DNA from: Alistipes sp.
Lineage (GTDB): Bacteria; Bacteroidota; Bacteroidia; Bacteroidales; Rikenellaceae
Reading direction: 5' to 3'
Assembly: GCA_017630455.1 (NCBI GenBank)
Contig: JAGBVG010000053.1
Location: forward strand, 43,290-107,289
DNA length: 64,000 bases
Shown piece after piece: positions 53,298 through 61,318 of this stretch; position 1 is the first letter of the stretch; every line of letters starts with the position of its first letter. A model generated the notes under the pieces. It saw only the letters and a program-made list of their open reading frames with translations, ran no database searches and was not told where the DNA came from. The translations under genes and the position numbers were made by a program.

Positions 53298-54467
53298 ATG
53301 ATACGATCTATCTTAGACACCGATCTGTACAAATTCACGACATCCTATGCCTACTTCAAACTCTATCCCGAGGCTATAGGAACGTTTACCTTCAACGACC
53401 GCGCGAAGACCGAATTTGACGAGGATTTCCTCGAGGATCTTAAGGCCGAGCTAAAGGCCTTGGAGCGTATATCGCTCTCGGAGGATGAGTTCCAGTATAT
53501 GAACACCAACTGCAAATATATACCTCAGAACTACTTTGAGTGGCTCTCGGGCTTCCGCTTCGACGCCTCGAAGATCAACGTATGGCTCGACGAGGAGCAT
53601 CACCTGCAGATCAACGTCACCGACTATATGTACAAGGTTACGCTCTACGAGATTCCTATCCTTGCCACGGTGTCGGAGCTCTTCCACCTACGCAACAGCT
53701 ACGACGCTGAAGCGATGATGGAGCGTCTCGAGCAAAAGGAGCAGATAGCCCGCGACAACGGCATCATCTTCTCCGACTTCGGCACTCGCCGTCGCTTCTC
53801 GTACGACGTGCAGCGTATGGTGGTAAAGCACCTGAAGAACAACCCTTGCGGCTGTTCGGGAACGTCGAACTGCCACCTCGCTATGGAGCTGGGTATGAAG
53901 ATGATAGGCACATACCCTCACGAGCTTCCGATGTTTATCGCAGCGGTGAACGGTGGTCCGCGAAATGCCAACTACCTCACGATGGAGGATTGGGTGAAGG
54001 TATACGACGGCTACCTCGGCACGGCACTCACAGATAGCTTCGGCTCGGAGGTCTTCTTCAACAACTTCTCGAAGAAGCACGCCTGTCTCTTTGACGGTGT
54101 TCGCCAGGATTCGGGCGACCCTATAGCCTTCATCGATATGGCCATAGCACGTTACAAGGAGTTGGGTATCGACCCTATGACCAAGAGCATCGTATTCAGT
54201 GACTCGCTCAATTTCGAGAAGTGCGTGAAGATTAAGAATGCCTGTGAGGGTCGCATCAAGTGTATGTTTGGCATCGGCACAAACCTCACCTGCGACACAG
54301 GTCACGCATCGTGCAACATCGTTATGAAGCTCTCATCTTGTCAGATCAACTCGCGCAAGCCTAAGGAACTTTGTGTGAAGCTCTCGGATGTGGAGGGCAA
54401 GGAGATGGGCGACCCCGAGGAGATCAAAGTATATCGCTATCTGCTTCGTAACCAACTTGGTAAGTAA
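53298..54467 (+). CDS. pncB: Nicotinate phosphoribosyltransferase
   Basis: 389 residues. It joins nicotinate and PRPP, with ATP, to nicotinate mononucleotide. N-terminal LDTDLYKFTTSYAYFK, the region SDFGTRRRFSYDVQ, and the PRPP-site segment FDGVRQDSGDP are all typical of PncB. Length equals the E. coli enzyme. It follows cinA and precedes the 38-aa peptide gene by 21 bases, with no terminator between. Confidence 0.96.
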   Translation: MIRSILDTDLYKFTTSYAYFKLYPEAIGTFTFNDRAKTEFDEDFLEDLKAELKALERISLSEDEFQYMNTNCKYIPQNYFEWLSGFRFDASKINVWLDEEHHLQINVTDYMYKVTLYEIPILATVSELFHLRNSYDAEAMMERLEQKEQIARDNGIIFSDFGTRRRFSYDVQRMVVKHLKNNPCGCSGTSNCHLAMELGMKMIGTYPHELPMFIAAVNGGPRNANYLTMEDWVKVYDGYLGTALTDSFGSEVFFNNFSKKHACLFDGVRQDSGDPIAFIDMAIARYKELGIDPMTKSIVFSDSLNFEKCVKIKNACEGRIKCMFGIGTNLTCDTGHASCNIVMKLSSCQINSRKPKELCVKLSDVEGKEMGDPEEIKVYRYLLRNQLGK

Positions 54468-54488
54468 CGCATCAAACTACAAGACACT

Positions 54489-54605
54489 ATGACACACACT
54501 CAAGAATATACATCTCCAGACTTTGAGGTGGTGGAGGTGATGGTCGAAAGAGGCTTCGAGAACTCGCTCGAGGATCCTTGGGAAAACGATGAAATAATTT
54601 GGTAG
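54489..54605 (+). CDS. 38-aa peptide with YTSPDFEVVE motif, upstream of the lipoprotein
   Basis: A small ORF of 38 codons plus TAG. It begins MTHTQEYTSPDFEVVE and ends in an acidic tail with tryptophan (DPWENDEIIW). It has no signal peptide or cysteine. Its stop is two bases before the ATG of the fimbrillin-like gene. Residues 7-23 match the 41-aa peptide at 33434-33559 in 11 of 17 positions, with conservative changes at most others, which is strong support for a real gene. Function unknown. Confidence 0.75.
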   Translation: MTHTQEYTSPDFEVVEVMVERGFENSLEDPWENDEIIW

Positions 54606-54607
54606 TT

Positions 54608-55717
54608 ATGAAGAGACTCTATATTTTTGCCCTGCTGGCGACAATGCTCACCGCCTGCACAGAGGATGTCATCATCGAGGTTGTCGAGCCATCTCCGAGT
54701 CAGGAGTATATCTACGCCACTATCAATACCGACACACGTGTGGAGCTGAACGAGCTTCGTAAAACCGTGTGGACCAAGGGTGATATGATCATTCGCTATG
54801 GCGACAACATCCACGACGTTTGGACGTTCAATGGAGAGACAGGCGACCGCTCGGGCAAGTTCTCCAAATATGGTTCATTCCAAGAGACGGTAAACCATAG
54901 TTTCAATGGCAAGTATATCGCTCTATATCCATACAAAGAAAATTTCTATGTCGGAACTACAAAGTTTGACAACGGAGATATGGCCATAGTCTACGCCATC
55001 GGCGAGGAGCAGAACTATCACCCTAACAGCTACGACCCATCGAGCAACATTATGCTCGGAGCTGGTAAGACGTCGACAAACTTTGAGTTTCACAACCTTA
55101 TGGGTTACCTACGCCTCAGCCTCACAGGCGCAAAGAGCGTGAAAAAGATTACACTAAAGGGTAACAACGATGAGAAATTGGGCGGCTGGAGATATACCCA
55201 CGAGGAGAATGTAGATATCGGCGGATGGTACGACTCACCCACCTACACCCTTACCCTCAACTGCGGAAACGGCGTACAGCTTACCGACGAGCCTACGCAG
55301 TTCTACTTCTCGTTGGTTCCTACGACATTCACCAAGGGTATCAACGTCGTCATCTACTTCACCGACGGCACGCAATACACCGTCAACACCTCGAAGCAGG
55401 TGGCCGTGGCGCGTAACACCATACAGCCTATGGCAAATGTGAATACGAGCGCGGAGATGCAGTGGCAGACCATCACCATCAAGCACCGTGGAGAGAGGCT
55501 CTCCGCGCCACTCATCTACGACCTTACTGGCTCGTTTATCGCCACAGGATATATCCTCTGGGGCGACAACTATATGTCGGATATCAACACCATCGGTACG
55601 TATATCTATGCCGACGCAGAGCAGGAGCACACCATAACCGTCAAGACTCAGGGCGGCTACCAAGTATACCTGCAGAGCCTCCAGGGCATCAGCGAGATAG
55701 ATCTGTCAAACTTCTAA
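54608..55717 (+). CDS. Fimbrillin-like lipoprotein
   Basis: 369 residues from the ATG at 54608 (MKRLYIFALLATMLTAC; lipobox LTAC). The frame also opens at a TTG three codons earlier. The fimbrillin-type N-terminus (DTRVELNELRKTVWTKGD split by W) is followed by YIALYPYKENF and the HNLMGYLRLSLTG strand typical of the family. The C-terminal ~75 residues may form a separate beta domain. It is preceded by the 38-aa peptide gene and followed 12 bases later by the C10 protease gene. Confidence 0.85.
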   Translation: MKRLYIFALLATMLTACTEDVIIEVVEPSPSQEYIYATINTDTRVELNELRKTVWTKGDMIIRYGDNIHDVWTFNGETGDRSGKFSKYGSFQETVNHSFNGKYIALYPYKENFYVGTTKFDNGDMAIVYAIGEEQNYHPNSYDPSSNIMLGAGKTSTNFEFHNLMGYLRLSLTGAKSVKKITLKGNNDEKLGGWRYTHEENVDIGGWYDSPTYTLTLNCGNGVQLTDEPTQFYFSLVPTTFTKGINVVIYFTDGTQYTVNTSKQVAVARNTIQPMANVNTSAEMQWQTITIKHRGERLSAPLIYDLTGSFIATGYILWGDNYMSDINTIGTYIYADAEQEHTITVKTQGGYQVYLQSLQGISEIDLSNF

Positions 55718-55729
55718 TTGTCACCCACT

Positions 55730-57466
55730 ATGAAAAAGATATTTCTACTTTTAGCACTTCTCGCCACAGGCCTCAACCTCTCGGCAGGACCTATCGGAGA
55801 GATGCGCGCACGACAGATTGCCGAGGCGTTTTTCGCCACATCCGCAACACGCTCCGCAGGAGCACTCGAACTTGAGTGGGCTGGAGACAACATCTCTGAG
55901 CCTACGACACGTGCTGGCAGCGACAATGCGCTGCTCTACATCTACACACGCGGCACAAGCGACGGCTTTGTGATTGTTGCTGGCGATGACAACATCGCAC
56001 CAATCATCGGCTACTCGTTCGACACAACATTCGACAGCGAGAATATGGCCGAGGCGACAGAGGCTATCATCAATGCGTGGGCCGAGCAGGTGAGTGCCGC
56101 ACGCGCGGGTAACATCCCAGCCAATTCTACAGCGGCAACACGCTACTCTACGGAGCTTCTCTACGACACAGCACTGTGGAATCAGTATGAGCCATATAAC
56201 CTCGAAGCTCCGAAAGTTGATGGAGACAAATCGGTTACAGGATGTGTAGCCACGGCGATGTCGATTATATGTTACTACAATAAGTGGCCTGAAAAGGGCG
56301 TTGGCACAACACCAGCATACAGCTACGATGACAGCTATGGCCACACTCACTACGTGGCAGCAAACACGCTCGGTCGCACATACGACTACGCGAATATGCT
56401 CTTCGACTACGACAATGGCTACAACACCGCACAGGGCGAGGCTGTGGCAGCGTTGATGAAGGATATGGGTACGGCAGTGAAGATGAACTACCACCCCGAA
56501 GGCTCGGGAGCTCTGGATTTTGATGTGGTCACAGCATTTATAAACCACTTTAGCTACTCGAAGCAGACAACCCTTGTATCGCGCAACGGCTACACCGCTA
56601 CAGAGTGGCACAACACTATGCGCACCAACCTCAAACAGTATGGTCCTACATACTTCAGCGGTATGAGCAACCGCGGCGGCCACGCATTTGTGGTGGATGG
56701 CTACGCCTCAGACGACTACTTCCACTTCAACTTCGGATGGGGCGGCGTAGGTAATGGATTTTTCCGTATGCCGGAGATTGAGTACTATGCCGACCAGATG
56801 ACACTGCTCTACCTCGAGCCCGACAAAGATGGCTCGTCGAAATATAGAGACAACTTGCAGCTATACGCCTTGGAGCTATCTTCTGGAGATGTGATGCGCG
56901 GTATTACCTCTTTGGCTAAAAAACACACTGCCAACAAGACGTTTCAAGTAATGATAGGCGGATACCTCAACTGCGGCGCAAGAGCCTTCAATGGCGAAAT
57001 TGCGCTTGTGCAGTGCGACAAGGATGGCGAGTGGAAGCAGAAGCTCTTTAGCACAAATGTCACGGACCTGAGCATAATGAGCTATAACTATTATAACTAT
57101 TACGTTGACGTTACGATCAGCAACATCGAGGAGGGAGATGTTATGAGGCTCTACTTCAAGAGCGACGACTCCGACGAGTGGCAGTGGGCAAGAGCATACA
57201 GCGCAGAGGCCTTAAACGAGATACTCCTTTGCGCACCACCAGAGCAGGTTGCCGAGAATCTGAAGTTCTTGTACTCCAAGACGGAGAACAAGATATACCT
57301 CCTCGCGCCACACGCCTATCAGATCGACTTCGACAACGGCACTGGCAGCGATAGCTTCACGGGCTATACACAGTCGGCCATACCAAGCTCAATGCTCGGC
57401 AAGGGTGAGCATACGATCAAAGTGTCGTTCAGCGGCGAACCTTACGTCCTAAAGCTGAAGCTGTAA
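55730..57466 (+). CDS. Secreted C10-family cysteine protease (streptopain-like)
   Basis: 578 residues from the ATG at 55730 (MKKIFLLLALLATGLNLSA signal peptide). The prodomain runs to about 140 and the catalytic domain follows with C172 in VTGCVATAMSI and H318 in GGHAFVVDGY, then FNFGWGGVGNGFF. These are the C10 active-site features of SpeB and Prevotella interpain. The C-terminal ~190 residues are beta-rich with no recognised domain. It is expected to be secreted as a zymogen. Its neighbours are a fimbrillin-like lipoprotein and the 38-aa peptide. Confidence 0.93.
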   Translation: MKKIFLLLALLATGLNLSAGPIGEMRARQIAEAFFATSATRSAGALELEWAGDNISEPTTRAGSDNALLYIYTRGTSDGFVIVAGDDNIAPIIGYSFDTTFDSENMAEATEAIINAWAEQVSAARAGNIPANSTAATRYSTELLYDTALWNQYEPYNLEAPKVDGDKSVTGCVATAMSIICYYNKWPEKGVGTTPAYSYDDSYGHTHYVAANTLGRTYDYANMLFDYDNGYNTAQGEAVAALMKDMGTAVKMNYHPEGSGALDFDVVTAFINHFSYSKQTTLVSRNGYTATEWHNTMRTNLKQYGPTYFSGMSNRGGHAFVVDGYASDDYFHFNFGWGGVGNGFFRMPEIEYYADQMTLLYLEPDKDGSSKYRDNLQLYALELSSGDVMRGITSLAKKHTANKTFQVMIGGYLNCGARAFNGEIALVQCDKDGEWKQKLFSTNVTDLSIMSYNYYNYYVDVTISNIEEGDVMRLYFKSDDSDEWQWARAYSAEALNEILLCAPPEQVAENLKFLYSKTENKIYLLAPHAYQIDFDNGTGSDSFTGYTQSAIPSSMLGKGEHTIKVSFSGEPYVLKLKL

Positions 57467-57510
57467 GCGACACCCCAAGATAGGATTAAACACGCTAATA
57501 AGAACTGATT

Positions 57511-57798
57511 ATGATACATCCACTTGTCATCGGCTCGCTCCTCTCACCCGCGGCGATACTTATCGTAATAGGCACGCTACTTGGTATGGTGCTTATCACG
57601 GCGCTGCTATACTGGTGGAGCGCCACCATCGGCAGATGCTTCCTCTATGGCATTCTCGGAATGTTCATAATGGCCCTCATTGGCGTAGCCATAGGCTTCA
57701 TAGGTCGTTGGAGCGGCATAGGTAGTACCCCTGTCATCACGCTCATCTTCGCACTCGGAGGCTTGGCATACGGCATATTTGCGGGAGCCACGAAGTAG
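57511..57798 (+). CDS. Small membrane protein of unknown function
   Basis: 95 residues with three predicted membrane helices (IVIGTLLGMVLITALLYW, FLYGILGMFIMALIGVAI, VITLIFALGGLAYGIF), little outside the membrane, and no motif. It starts 44 bases after the protease gene and is closed by the perfect hairpin at 57804-57857. Confidence 0.6.
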   Translation: MIHPLVIGSLLSPAAILIVIGTLLGMVLITALLYWWSATIGRCFLYGILGMFIMALIGVAIGFIGRWSGIGSTPVITLIFALGGLAYGIFAGATK

Positions 57799-57803
57799 GA
57801 GGG

Positions 57804-57857
57804 GTAGACTAAAACGAAAATGGTGTCGAATCCGACACCATTTTCGTTTTAGTCTAC
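57804..57857. terminator. Perfect 25-bp bidirectional terminator hairpin
   Basis: Arms 57804-57828 and 57833-57857 are exact complements, loop AATC, with T-rich and A-rich runs inside the arms. It lies between convergent genes, and its right arm includes the stop codon of the antiporter gene (57854-57856). Confidence 0.9.
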
Positions 57858-59341
57858 ATCTTAATAATATTCTCTATACCCATCTCCTCCACCTTATTGA
57901 TAAGCTCGTCGTTGTTATCTGATACCACAAGGAGCTTATCGCCTTTCTGCAGCTCGGTATCACCCTTAGGCACGAAGTAGTTGCCGCTGCGGTGCACCAT
58001 AACCACGAGAGTATGTCCTGGAAGGCGGATATCCTTGAGCGTGCGGCCCTTGCGAAGCATCGCGCCATTGACCTCAATCTCCGAGAACTCGCTGCGAATA
58101 TGGTCGGGAACGGTAAGCTTGAATGTCTGCTCCTGCTCCTCGTACGAGAGGTGAAGCCAGTTGGCCATACCGCTGACCGTAGTACCCTGAATAACAAGCG
58201 AGATGATGGTTACGAGGAACACAACGTTAAAGAGATAATCACCACCCTCAACACCGTGCGTAACGGTATAGAGCGCAAAGATAATAGGCACAGCACCGCG
58301 GAGACCTACCCACGAGACATAAATGCGTGCCTTGGGCGAAAATACCCTGAATGGAGCCATACTGATAAGCGTAGCGATAGGACGAGCCACGAAAATCATA
58401 AACACACCTATCGCAAGGCCCATAAACAGCACATCGAAGGATAGCAAATCGTGAACGTCGACAAGAAGACCCAACATTAAGAACATAATGATCTGCAACA
58501 ACCACGTGAAACTGTCGAAGAAGGTGCGTAGCATATTGCGCTGAGGAATTCTGAAATTACCGACCACAAGACCTGCGATGTAGATAGCCAAGTAGCCGTT
58601 ACCGTATGCCATTGTCGTGAGCGAGAATGTGAAAAACGCACACGCCAAGAGAAGCACCGAGTAGAGCGACATATTGCTACGAAAATTGATCTTATTGAGC
58701 ACCCACACCGTAAGGCGTCCGAAGCCATAGCCAAACAGCGCGCCTATGATCATCTGCACCAAGAAGGTAAGGATGGCTGTACCCAACTCAAGGCTACTGC
58801 CATCGACCAAAATTCCTGTAAGCACAACCACAAGGATATAGGCCATAGGGTCATTACTACCACTCTCCAACTCGAGCAGCGGACGGAGATTCTCCTTGAG
58901 ACCCTGCTTCTTAGTTCTAAGGATGGAGAATACCGATGCTGAGTCGGTAGATGACATCGTGGCAGCGAGGAGCAGCGCAAATGGCAACGTCAGCTCGACA
59001 CCAAGGAACGGCGCCAACGCGAAGATAAAACCTCCGACGATAAGTGCCGTGAGTATGACTCCCAGCGTGGCCATAACCACGCCAGGCGCCATAACAGGTC
59101 GTATCTCCGAAAATTTCGTATCCATACCACCCGAATAGAGGATAATACAGAGTGCCACCATACCGATGAACTCCGCAAACTCCGCAGAATCGAAATGAAT
59201 AAAGTCGTTGTAACCGAAAAGGATACCCACGCCAAGAAACAGCAACAGTGCGGGGGCTCCAAGACGATATGCCGCCTTACCAGCAAGAACGGCAACGAAG
59301 AGCAATAAAGCTCCTACGAGTAAGAAATTTTCATTTAACAT
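57854..59341 (-). CDS. K+/H+ antiporter of the NhaP2/CvrA type (CPA1 family)
   Basis: 495 residues. About 12 membrane helices with the CPA1-type segment FALLLAATMSSTDSASVFSIL and ELESGSNDPMAYILV, the conserved ND pair. A C-terminal RCK/TrkA_C-type cytosolic domain (GAMLRKGRTLKDIRLPGHTLVV split by turn, then KGDTELQKGDKLLV) points to the K+/H+ (NhaP2/CvrA) subgroup rather than Na+/H+. Likely role: K+ and pH homeostasis. Single gene. Confidence 0.92.
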   Translation of the reverse strand: MLNENFLLVGALLLFVAVLAGKAAYRLGAPALLLFLGVGILFGYNDFIHFDSAEFAEFIGMVALCIILYSGGMDTKFSEIRPVMAPGVVMATLGVILTALIVGGFIFALAPFLGVELTLPFALLLAATMSSTDSASVFSILRTKKQGLKENLRPLLELESGSNDPMAYILVVVLTGILVDGSSLELGTAILTFLVQMIIGALFGYGFGRLTVWVLNKINFRSNMSLYSVLLLACAFFTFSLTTMAYGNGYLAIYIAGLVVGNFRIPQRNMLRTFFDSFTWLLQIIMFLMLGLLVDVHDLLSFDVLFMGLAIGVFMIFVARPIATLISMAPFRVFSPKARIYVSWVGLRGAVPIIFALYTVTHGVEGGDYLFNVVFLVTIISLVIQGTTVSGMANWLHLSYEEQEQTFKLTVPDHIRSEFSEIEVNGAMLRKGRTLKDIRLPGHTLVVMVHRSGNYFVPKGDTELQKGDKLLVVSDNNDELINKVEEMGIENIIKM

Positions 59342-59383
59342 ATCATAAAAAATTTATTTCCTGAGTATACGACCATATCTCCA

Positions 59384-59881
59384 CTACCTTCTTATAGTGA
59401 CCTCACCAATGAGGCAATACTCCATATCGACATAGTGATAGAGGGCGTATGCCGCAAGGCTGTTATCCGTAGCACGATAGCTCACAAGGGTGATGGCTGC
59501 GACGTTGCTTGTCTCGATGGAGGCAATGGCACTCTCATCGCCACGCGCTACAGCACGCTGCAACTCCGCAAGGTGAGAACGGTCGTAGTAACTCTCGGTG
59601 TAGCTCATATAACGCTTCGAGGGTGTGTGATAAGGCACGTGCTCATCGCTCATAAGGCGCATCGCCACCACAACAACACCATAACCCAACAGACCTACGC
59701 CCAAAACCATTAGGAGCATACTGAGGGTCTCCATCGAAGAGTCTACAACTACAATGTTAACAACTAAAAGAACCACGCCAAGGAGTGCAAAGATCATTGG
59801 CTTAAATATAGGACGTCGACGCTCTACCACGACGCCACCAGGCAAGGCATAAAGTGCCTCGCAAATTTCAAATGCGTTCAT
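59384..59881 (-). CDS. Hypothetical membrane protein
   Basis: 165 residues. A short cytosolic start, two adjacent membrane helices (FALLGVVLLVVNIVVVD and LSMLLMVLGVGLLGYGVVVVAM), then a ~90-residue soluble C-terminal domain rich in Tyr (MSYTESYYDRSHL). No family recognised. The antiporter gene starts 42 bases downstream on the same strand, so the two may share a transcript. Confidence 0.65.
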   Translation of the reverse strand: MNAFEICEALYALPGGVVVERRRPIFKPMIFALLGVVLLVVNIVVVDSSMETLSMLLMVLGVGLLGYGVVVVAMRLMSDEHVPYHTPSKRYMSYTESYYDRSHLAELQRAVARGDESAIASIETSNVAAITLVSYRATDNSLAAYALYHYVDMEYCLIGEVTIRR

Positions 59882-59956
59882 AAAATATCTTATTTAACAG
59901 GTTAATAATAAAGCTTTTAAGTGTGGAACATCGCCACAATTGCAACTCTATAGCTG

Positions 59957-60349
59957 TTAAATAATTAGCCTCACGAGACGATACAGATAGTGGTATCGCG
60001 CGTAAGAGACAAAGAGTATTTTATGGTTATACAATCCATATCTTGCAGCCGCCGTTGTGCTATCTATGGCACTTACGGCTCTGCTCATACTATGAGAATT
60101 ATCTACACCACGTACGCCACGCGGCAGGGTACGCACCACAGGCGTTATGCTCTGCGCAGCCCCCGATGTGGGTGTTGTGGAGAGCAACGTAGAGACTCCG
60201 CTACGCAGCTGCGTTTGGTGCGGCTCTACAGGTTCGTCACAGCAACTTTGCGCATTCTGCAACAGCACCACGCCCTCACCTGCCGAGGCTGTGAGGGAGG
60301 ATAGCAAGATGGCTGCTATGGCAAAGATTATGTGACCAAGACGCATCAT
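59957..60349 (-). CDS. Hypothetical exported protein coupled to the TonB gene
   Basis: 130 residues with a signal peptide ending near LTASAGEG (about 25). The mature part is polar, with one adjacent cysteine pair (QSCCDEP), and ends in a basic/aromatic stretch (YARYHYLYRLVRLII). No family recognised. Its first codon overlaps the last codon of the TonB gene (60346-60349), so the two are translated together, which makes the short ORF credible. Confidence 0.6.
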   Translation of the reverse strand: MMRLGHIIFAIAAILLSSLTASAGEGVVLLQNAQSCCDEPVEPHQTQLRSGVSTLLSTTPTSGAAQSITPVVRTLPRGVRGVDNSHSMSRAVSAIDSTTAAARYGLYNHKILFVSYARYHYLYRLVRLII

Positions 60350-61173
60350 TGAGCCACAAAGGTATAGGTGATCGTTCCGCGATGCGACGTGGGTGCCGAG
60401 CTATCAATCCTAAACAGCGTGCGATGGTGACGTGCTGCACTCAGAGCCTGGTCGTTGAGCGATGGGTTGGTGGATGAATTGATGCGCGCTGCGGTAACCG
60501 TGCCATTACGGTCGAGCCACACATCGACAACCACAACGCCGCCCTCCTTGGCCCTATAGGCTGGAACATAGAGGTCGCGGTGGTGACGCACAGGATTCTC
60601 GAAGCTGTAGGCGATGGTCACCGCTCCCGAGAACTTACCCTTATCGCCCGTGCCCGTAGTACCGCCAGAGCCGCCACCCGAGCCGCCTTTTCCTATGCCA
60701 GCAACCTCGCGCATACCGCTCTCGTAATCGCCACGATTTTGCGCCATATCCGAGGCTACCTTATCCATCATCTGCTGCATATCGCTGTCGTACTGCATCT
60801 GCTCCTGAGAGCCTGCGGCCTCCGAAGCGTCGTTGGACTGCAAATTCTTGACCTTCTCCATAGCCGCCAGACGACGGTTTATATCCTCCTGAAGTCTATC
60901 GCGCTTCTTCTTAAGCTCCTCAACCTCCTCGGCTGTAGGGGCTTCGTCGACAATCTCTATGATATACTCCACTGGACGCAACTCCACATCGTAGCGCGCC
61001 GTGGCCAACACCACACCGCCAACAAGATATACCGCAAGTACCACAAGCAGACCCACACGATGGCTAAAAAGCCACTCTCCCAACGACTCCTTGCGAGTGT
61101 CATCGAGGTTTACGAGGGGTTTTCGCTGCGGTGTAACTCGTTTATTTTCAGGCTGTTGCGGTCTTGCACTCAT
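60346..61173 (-). CDS. TonB-like energy transducer
   Basis: 275 residues. A short cytosolic segment, one membrane helix (VGLLVVLAVYLVGGVVLATA), a periplasmic coiled-coil (KKKRDRLQEDINRRLAAMEK), a Gly-rich stretch (GKGGSGGGSGGTTGTG) and a C-terminal TonB domain (VVVVDVWLDRNGTVTAARINSST split, then LNDQALSAARHH). It transmits proton-motive force to outer-membrane receptors; ExbBD genes are not in the window. The usual Pro-rich linker is replaced by the coiled-coil. Confidence 0.88.
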   Translation of the reverse strand: MSARPQQPENKRVTPQRKPLVNLDDTRKESLGEWLFSHRVGLLVVLAVYLVGGVVLATARYDVELRPVEYIIEIVDEAPTAEEVEELKKKRDRLQEDINRRLAAMEKVKNLQSNDASEAAGSQEQMQYDSDMQQMMDKVASDMAQNRGDYESGMREVAGIGKGGSGGGSGGTTGTGDKGKFSGAVTIAYSFENPVRHHRDLYVPAYRAKEGGVVVVDVWLDRNGTVTAARINSSTNPSLNDQALSAARHHRTLFRIDSSAPTSHRGTITYTFVAQ

Positions 61174-61225
61174 ATCATTATCTCATAAAACAATGGCAAA
61201 AATAGTAATTTTTTAAAAATTTTCC

Positions 61226-61233
61226 TATATTTG
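61226..61233 (+). promoter_or_regulatory. -7 box of the lpxC-fabZ gene
   Basis: TATATTTG, 85 bases upstream of the ATG at 61319. No clear -33 box. Confidence 0.45.
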
Positions 61234-61318
61234 TACCATTATATACATATACAAGAGAAGATATTGGACAGTTAACGTCAGGATATCCTCGGTATAAAAC
61301 ACTTAAATTTGATTATTT

